DNA from: Lottia gigantea
Lineage: Eukaryota; Mollusca; Gastropoda; Lottiidae
Reading direction: 5' to 3'
DNA length: 64,000 nt
NCBI RefSeq assembly: GCF_000327385.1
Contig: NW_008710427.1
Coordinates: forward strand, 438,887 to 502,886
Made by a program: the position numbers and the translations under genes
The notes under the pieces: model-generated
Told to the model about the DNA's origin: nothing
Seen by the model: the letters and a program-made list of their open reading frames with translations, nothing else
The model's database searches: none
Part shown: in pieces, positions 58,639 to 64,000 of the stretch
Layout: every line of letters begins with the position of its first letter
Numbering within the stretch: the stretch's first letter is position 1

Positions 58639-58797
58639 CACTTTTTAAACATCAAGTGTATGCGAAAGTTTAATTGCATAATTTTAGCATCCCTATCCAT
58701 CGGTCAACATTTCCTGCTAGCACTATAGGAGTGGAATATTATCAATCTTTTTGCTTAAGGTCTAAATAGACTTAAAATTTGACAAAGAACGGTTTTT

Positions 58798-59235
58798 TAT
58801 ACGCCCACATCTCGTCCGTCCGTCCGTCAACATTTGCTTGTAAACACTCTAAAAACTAGATTTTTTGATGGAATCAAATACATATTCATAAAACGAAGAA
58901 TTTGAGCTATTGCCCTTGCCCCAAAATCTTGAGTATGCTATTACTCTCTTAGTTTTCAACCGATTTTGATGAAACTTAAATTGGATGGTTCGTTTTGACC
59001 ATCCGCATGCCGTGAAGGCGTATATGGTTGTGGTATATAACCCTAGATTTAGCGTAAAAGTTGTCAAAATTGGTCTGTTATCAATTCACATACGCATACC
59101 ACCGGTCACCAAATTTCAGCTTCTTTTCTATCTTGCTGAGATTTCGAACGAGTTTGAAATTTACGATTATTCGATGAACGGGTTACGAGTTATTGCTAAT
59201 GCTATCAACTTGAAAAATGCGTCAAAATCAGCCCA
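58798..59235 (+). repeat. TATACGCCCAC dispersed repeat, copy 8, decayed
   Basis: tatacgcccacatctcgtccgtccgtcc start, then 'gagctattgcccttgcc' and later 'gatgaacgggttacgagttattgc'. The middle is rearranged and a clear right end is missing. Confidence 0.65.
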
Positions 59236-59561
59236 AAGGAGCGAGTTTTCGCGAATTTGGACTCAATTTGGTACATGCTTGCTTATCAGTGGCGGCGCCA
59301 GCCACCCAAGAGTTGGGGTATAAATAGGGGGCAGACTGACTTAATGGGAGGGACAACAGTCGATGTTGTATTTTAACTGCGGCAGCTCTGTAAAAGGGCC
59401 AGTGGTGCAACCCTCCCATATAGAACCTCTGAAGGGATTCTTTCCATGACTTTTAAGAAATAGAATTGATTTGGTGCATTCTCGTACACTTATTTTCGGG
59501 CAAAAACGTATGCCGTTCATGTGTCGAGAATTTGGGGTACAAACCATTCTTCTAGGGGGAA

Positions 59562-59585
59562 TGAGGGGGGAGGGGGGGGGGGGGG
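59562..59585 (+). repeat. Poly(G)-rich run
   Basis: A G tract interrupted by single A's in its first half, immediately before another TATACGCC repeat copy. Confidence 0.85.
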
Positions 59586-59602
59586 CTCTGTACCTTCGCT
59601 TT

Positions 59603-60062
59603 TATACGCCTACATTATAATGATTTGATTTGATTTGGTGCGAACATTTATATTAATGAGATCTTGGACAAGTTCGAATTTGACGATCTTTCGATGAACG
59701 TTTTTTGAGTTATTGCCCTTGGCTTATGAAAAAAGCGTCAAAATATGGTTGTGAACACAATAGAGACTACAGTTGTTATCCAATTTAAATGAAATTTGGT
59801 GTGAATATATAATGATGAGTTCGAATTTGACGATTATCGGAATTTGAGTTATTCCCTTGACTTAAAAATGCATCGAATTTTTTTGACGATAGAGGTTGAC
59901 AGTTTATGTCAGAATTTTATTGAATAATGTGTGTTGGTTTAAATCAACAATATCTTGCACAAATAAGATTTTTGGTATGATTTGACACAGATAGGTGACT
60001 GCCCTTGATATACTGAAATTGTATTGGGAAAATGGGCGTATCTTGTTAGGCAACCACTTGTT
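59603..60062 (+). repeat. TATACGCCCAC dispersed repeat, copy 9
   Basis: tatacgcctacattataatg start, two first-subfamily units, and the end 'aatgggcgtatcttgttaggcaaccacttgt', nearly the same as copy 7. Copies 7 and 9 share their whole right arm (tttatgtca.aattttattg.at, gatttgacacagat.ggtgac), so they are the closest pair in the window. Confidence 0.85.
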
Positions 60063-62791
60063 TCCCAATACAAATAAATATGCGGTGAATATACAGCAAA
60101 AAAATGATTTTCAGGAGCGAAATTGGAAAATGCTTGATAGGGGTGATGTAATTTGCATCCTACGTCTTGTATAATCATAAAAGATTTATAAAATTGTCAA
60201 ATTTCTTATCTCCATCACATTCTCAAGTCAATTTTCCCGGTCCGAAGGGATGAAATGTGACAGAAAGAAAGTTGAATTGAAGGCATAGTCTATATCGTTT
60301 GCCAAGCTTGGTATCTACAGCCTACTACAATTTCTTCCAAGTATTATTCTTTTTTCCCATGAAATCTTAGTAATGATTTGGCACTACGCATGAATAAAAA
60401 GCACATAGTCTACAATAACATTATTCATATTATTAAAGGGATGTCAACGCTAAATAAATTTCGGATTTTAACAATTTCTAGATGAATCGTTCTTGAGTAG
60501 GCCTATTTGTCAATCGAATGTATACTATAATTATATCGCTCTACAACTGATGTATAGGCCTACGCCTATTGAGCAATATTAACAATGAAAATATTCTATT
60601 ATTGAATTTGAAGGTTTAGGCTATAGTAGGAAAATGGAATGAATATTCCTGTTGTATGCCTGTAACTAACACGCACTCGCAGTTAAACATAGTGATTGTG
60701 GGTTAGCTATTTTATTACCTTATTGATAATGTATTTTTACAAGGGCGTCCCTTAAATATGGCGTCTGCTTAAATAACTTCCTGGTTGTTCAACCTATTTA
60801 TACTGAATAATCTACCATTGTGAAACTAGGCCATCTTATCGACCTTGTTCTAATATTAGATTTAATTCAGCTTTTCCAAGAATACTTTAGTTTCGGGGAA
60901 AATGAAACTAAAGAACGTTCACAAGAAATTACATGTATATACACCAAAGCATAGTATGTTTAAGGTGTCTTAGGCTACAGCATAAGGGGACTTTGGTGAG
61001 TCAGAAACGACAGGAAATTTTTATCTGAACTAAATTAGCAGGTAATTTTGATTTGTCATTTCATTAATTATTGTTATAAATCTTCTTTTAATAAATCGTC
61101 ACTGCTCTGATGTAATATTTTGCAATACCGTTTGTCCTTTTGATAATATCACGGGAATGTTGGGGAAATCTAAAAAAAAAAGACGAAAGAAATTAGGCCT
61201 GTGCTTGTCCATTATGATCTTGATAAGTTCAAAGGATTTTTCAGTAAATATGCAATCATTTTGAATTACATTACATTTGATGTAGGTATAGCCTAGTTTT
61301 TAGTATTGCGCAACGCGGTTATCATGCTTGCGTGATTTTCTGAAGATAATTTTCTTATCACGAATGACACGCGCCAGTGAGGCGAAGCAATATAGATTTT
61401 CTGAGTATAGGCCTACATAAAAAATGAAAACTGGCTTGCAGGCTGTAATTACATAAGGGAAATGCCTCATTCTGAATTCTCATTTCCACGCCCACAAAAC
61501 GAAGTGTAGCGGGCTTAGTTTAATAGCCTACGGGTTAATGTCAAAACCCGTATTCGTGATGCGATGATACATAGGCTATCATTTCACACTCCTTTCAAAT
61601 TCTCAGTTGATAAAAAACTTTGTAACGACCACAAAGTAGTAGGCCTATTTAATATTATGAAAGATATCATCAAATCATCTCTTATTGAAGTCAAATAGAC
61701 TTCCACAGCATTGACACCATACACCTCATCTAAGACATGACTTTTTGCAACTGATTTTATTCTAATTCAAAATGTAACCTCCTCTGAAACACCTGTCTGG
61801 GATTGTCCTGACAAAAACTTTGGGGTAGATATGAAAAAAAAAATCATATATTCGAGTAATCTGTGCCAATTAAGTTGCATCAAAGTAGCAAAGTTATAAA
61901 CAGTAACGAACAGAAAAGCAATTGGGTGAAACATTATTAGACGTTCCTAGATTTGATTACAATTTTATGTTTAATCTTGGTGCGTTAAAGCCAACTCAAT
62001 GCAATATTGGCTACAACATATTATATATTCAATAGAAAATCGAGACAAATATTTTATCGCTCTCTGTACGTTACCTGTTTACATTGCAAAGGCTTCAAAG
62101 CGATCGATATACCCAGCATGCATTAAAATAATGTCTGTACATGTGTAGTATACGGATCACAATAATGACAGAGGCTAGTCAGTCTCAGTTGAAAGTGTAT
62201 CCCCATTTGCTTCAACATTATCACAATAAATGCCTCGATCATTACTACACGATTCCTGTATATTTACATGCAACTACCGATCTCTTATTGTCAATAGATA
62301 TGCCCACTATCTTAAATAAGCTAATTATTGGGAAAGATGAGCAAAACGTAAAATTGCCCAATTCATCTGTTTATGTTTCGTGCTAATTGTTCACCAAAAT
62401 TGTTGTTCCATTACCAAGGGAGGGGGTGTCATAATATTAACCCCCACCCCCTATGTTTCATACTTCCTCCTTTTGAAGGAAATCGTGCTTAACTTTTGAA
62501 TGATTTTAATGTTCTTATCTATCAGACTAGAATTAATACCCGGCGAGATGAATTTGGAAAGCGTTCATCGATATTTTATTATTTCCGTATGAAACCACTG
62601 ACTATAGTATTAGTATGAGTTAACGGGGTTTCTGGGACAATGATAACCCACATAATATTATTTAAATTCTGAATCATCTAAGGTTTTCATTGGATAAGTA
62701 ATATTTAGGGACTTAAAGATAATCTCATAAAATGCCTGCATTTGGCGAATTTTGTATAGTTCGGAAAATTATACTACGGAACAAAGCTACA
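60063..62791. other. Upstream region of the IRF gene
   Basis: No gene was supported. The stretch is rich in 'taggcct' motifs (about 60500-61660), possibly remnants of another repeat. The IRF promoter should lie near the right end. A plus-strand frame of about 80 codons at 62141-62386 has no family match. Confidence 0.4.
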
Positions 62792-64000
62792 ATGTTCAAC
62801 GATGAGGCGTCTAATTATTCTCCATCTGTAAGTAATACCTATACCAGTAACTTATTTATTTATACATAACAGTTTAAAAAGCTAAATGTTATGGTGAAAT
62901 ATTTTTGAAAGTTAAAAGCAAAATCATGAAGTCTATATTAAAAAAAGGATTACACACTGTATTGATATTAATGTACAAACCAAGAATAATTTTAAAATGT
63001 TCAACTGATATATGATTTAATTGTAACCAAAGGGAGGCATGAGTTTTTAATAATTTTAGTTATGTTGAAAAGTATGCAAACTCATAAATCTTAATTTTTG
63101 GCATTCATCTTTTTGAAGATGAAGACAATTTTAAACCTATAATATGACAATGCTATATGGATATATTGGTGTGTTACTGAGACGTGTATGCCACTTGAAA
63201 AGCTATGAAACAGTCCAAATCAGTCAAAATATAGGTTAAATATAACTAAGGGGCCGTGCTTGGAAATTGTTTATGCTTCTTATTACAGGTCTGTTGTGGC
63301 GATATGAGTGGATGTAACACTGAATACCATGGAAGGCAAAGATTCCGACCTTGGCTTACCAATAAAATTGACAGTTGCAGATTCCCTGGTGTTGAATGGA
63401 TTGATCGAGACCTAAACATTTTCAGAATTCCGTGGAAACATGGTGGAAAGCAAGATTGGTCTGAACAAAATTCATTAATTTTCAAGGTAAAAAAGCATAG
63501 GACCTGAAAATACTAAGTTTGTAAAGCATGTTTTCACCTTTACTAATGTATTTATTTGGAATAAAGACATTTCAATGGAATTTGATCTAAACTTTTCTAT
63601 TAATCTGCATTGTTTTGCTTTGGTTCTAAAGACGATGACGAGAATAACTTTAGAACTATTGTGATTTTTTTCAATGCACATTGAATCTTAATCGAAAGTT
63701 TATTAATATTAATCTGATTTCATTTTGTGTATTAAAGCCAATAAATGTATTCATTTTCGTTAAGCCTACGATGATTTCACGAAATAATCTCGCTTAACTT
63801 GAATAGAAATAAGGAAATATTTACTTTCAATATTATACAATATCCTGTCATATCTCACTATATAGGAATGGGCTGTGCATACAGGCAGATTTCGTCAAGG
63901 AGTTGATAAGGCAGATTGGCCAGGCTGGAAAACGAGGTTTCGATGTGCGATGAATAAATTACCAGATATCCGAGAAATAAAAGAAAGAAGTCAATTAGAT
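62792..64000 (+). CDS. Interferon regulatory factor, IRF4/8-like, 5' part
   Basis: Exons 62792-62827, 63289-63486 and 63866 to beyond the window; all joins are in phase 0, with donors gtaagt and gtaaaa and acceptors ttattacag and ctatatag. The 123 residues seen are a short N-terminus ([12 protein letters not shown]..) and almost a full IRF DNA-binding domain. Its five tryptophans are at 34, 49, 61, 80 and 99, with the usual spacing. Landmarks are [18 protein letters not shown] and [11 protein letters not shown], the last being the recognition helix that reads GAAA in promoters. '[13 protein letters not shown]' and 'KERSQLD' match IRF4 and IRF8 more than IRF1/2 or IRF3/7. IRFs are nuclear transcription factors in immunity and development. 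The regulatory domain lies outside the window. Confidence 0.93.

Noticed and set aside
58985-59323. 112-codon plus-strand frame
   Set aside because: It runs through a decayed TATACGCCCAC repeat copy and the adjoining repeat.

Overview
This is a stretch of animal nuclear genome. It is AT-rich, its genes are split by GT-AG introns, and it is full of dispersed and tandem repeats. A repeated family with TATACGCCCAC ends and internal 'gagttattgcccttg' units, together with lophotrochozoan-type gene content, suggests a mollusc (probably a gastropod or a relative). That placement is inference.

Four host genes can be read with splice-consistent frames. (1) 29235-30823 (+): a secreted protein with a signal peptide, a LamG/concanavalin-like domain and a C-terminal PAN/Apple-like domain, in 3 exons. 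(2) 32365-40864 (-): a complete TTLL9-type tubulin polyglutamylase in 14 coding exons, 452 aa. (3) 52564-54912 (+): a complete DUSP22/DUSP15-type dual-specificity phosphatase in 5 exons, 218 aa, with Asp57 and Cys88 at the same numbers as human DUSP22. (4) 62792 to the window edge (+): the start of an interferon regulatory factor gene of IRF4/8-like character. A fifth, unidentified minus-strand gene is suggested at 19.4-26.7 kb. Its evidence is two look-alike first exons of equal length and phase and two internal exons that fit them.

The best finding is the gene order. TTLL9 and the phosphatase lie head to head, and the phosphatase is followed in the same direction by an IRF4-like gene. In human, DUSP15 and TTLL9 are neighbours on 20q11.21, and DUSP22 and IRF4 are neighbours on 6p25.3. 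The window therefore seems to hold the undivided ancestral cluster from which both human pairs descended.

Layout: 0-14.6 kb is gene-poor. 14.7-15.96 kb is a satellite of twelve 103-bp units. 17-21.3 kb holds dispersed repeats. 19.4-26.7 kb holds the tentative gene. 27.4-28.5 kb is a ~34-bp tandem array. Then come the LamG-PAN gene and TTLL9, whose introns carry a 31-bp minisatellite, a PIF/Harbinger-like element and a tRNA-type SINE. 40.9-50.4 kb is a graveyard of mobile elements lying between the TTLL9 and DUSP starts: Ty3/Gypsy, piggyBac, a PIN/XPG-like family, a LINE split by pogo-like and tyrosine-recombinase elements, and Harbinger. Then come DUSP, a repeat-rich spacer with a hAT element nested in an older repeat, and IRF. 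No bacterial-type system, CRISPR array, rRNA or clear tRNA gene was seen.
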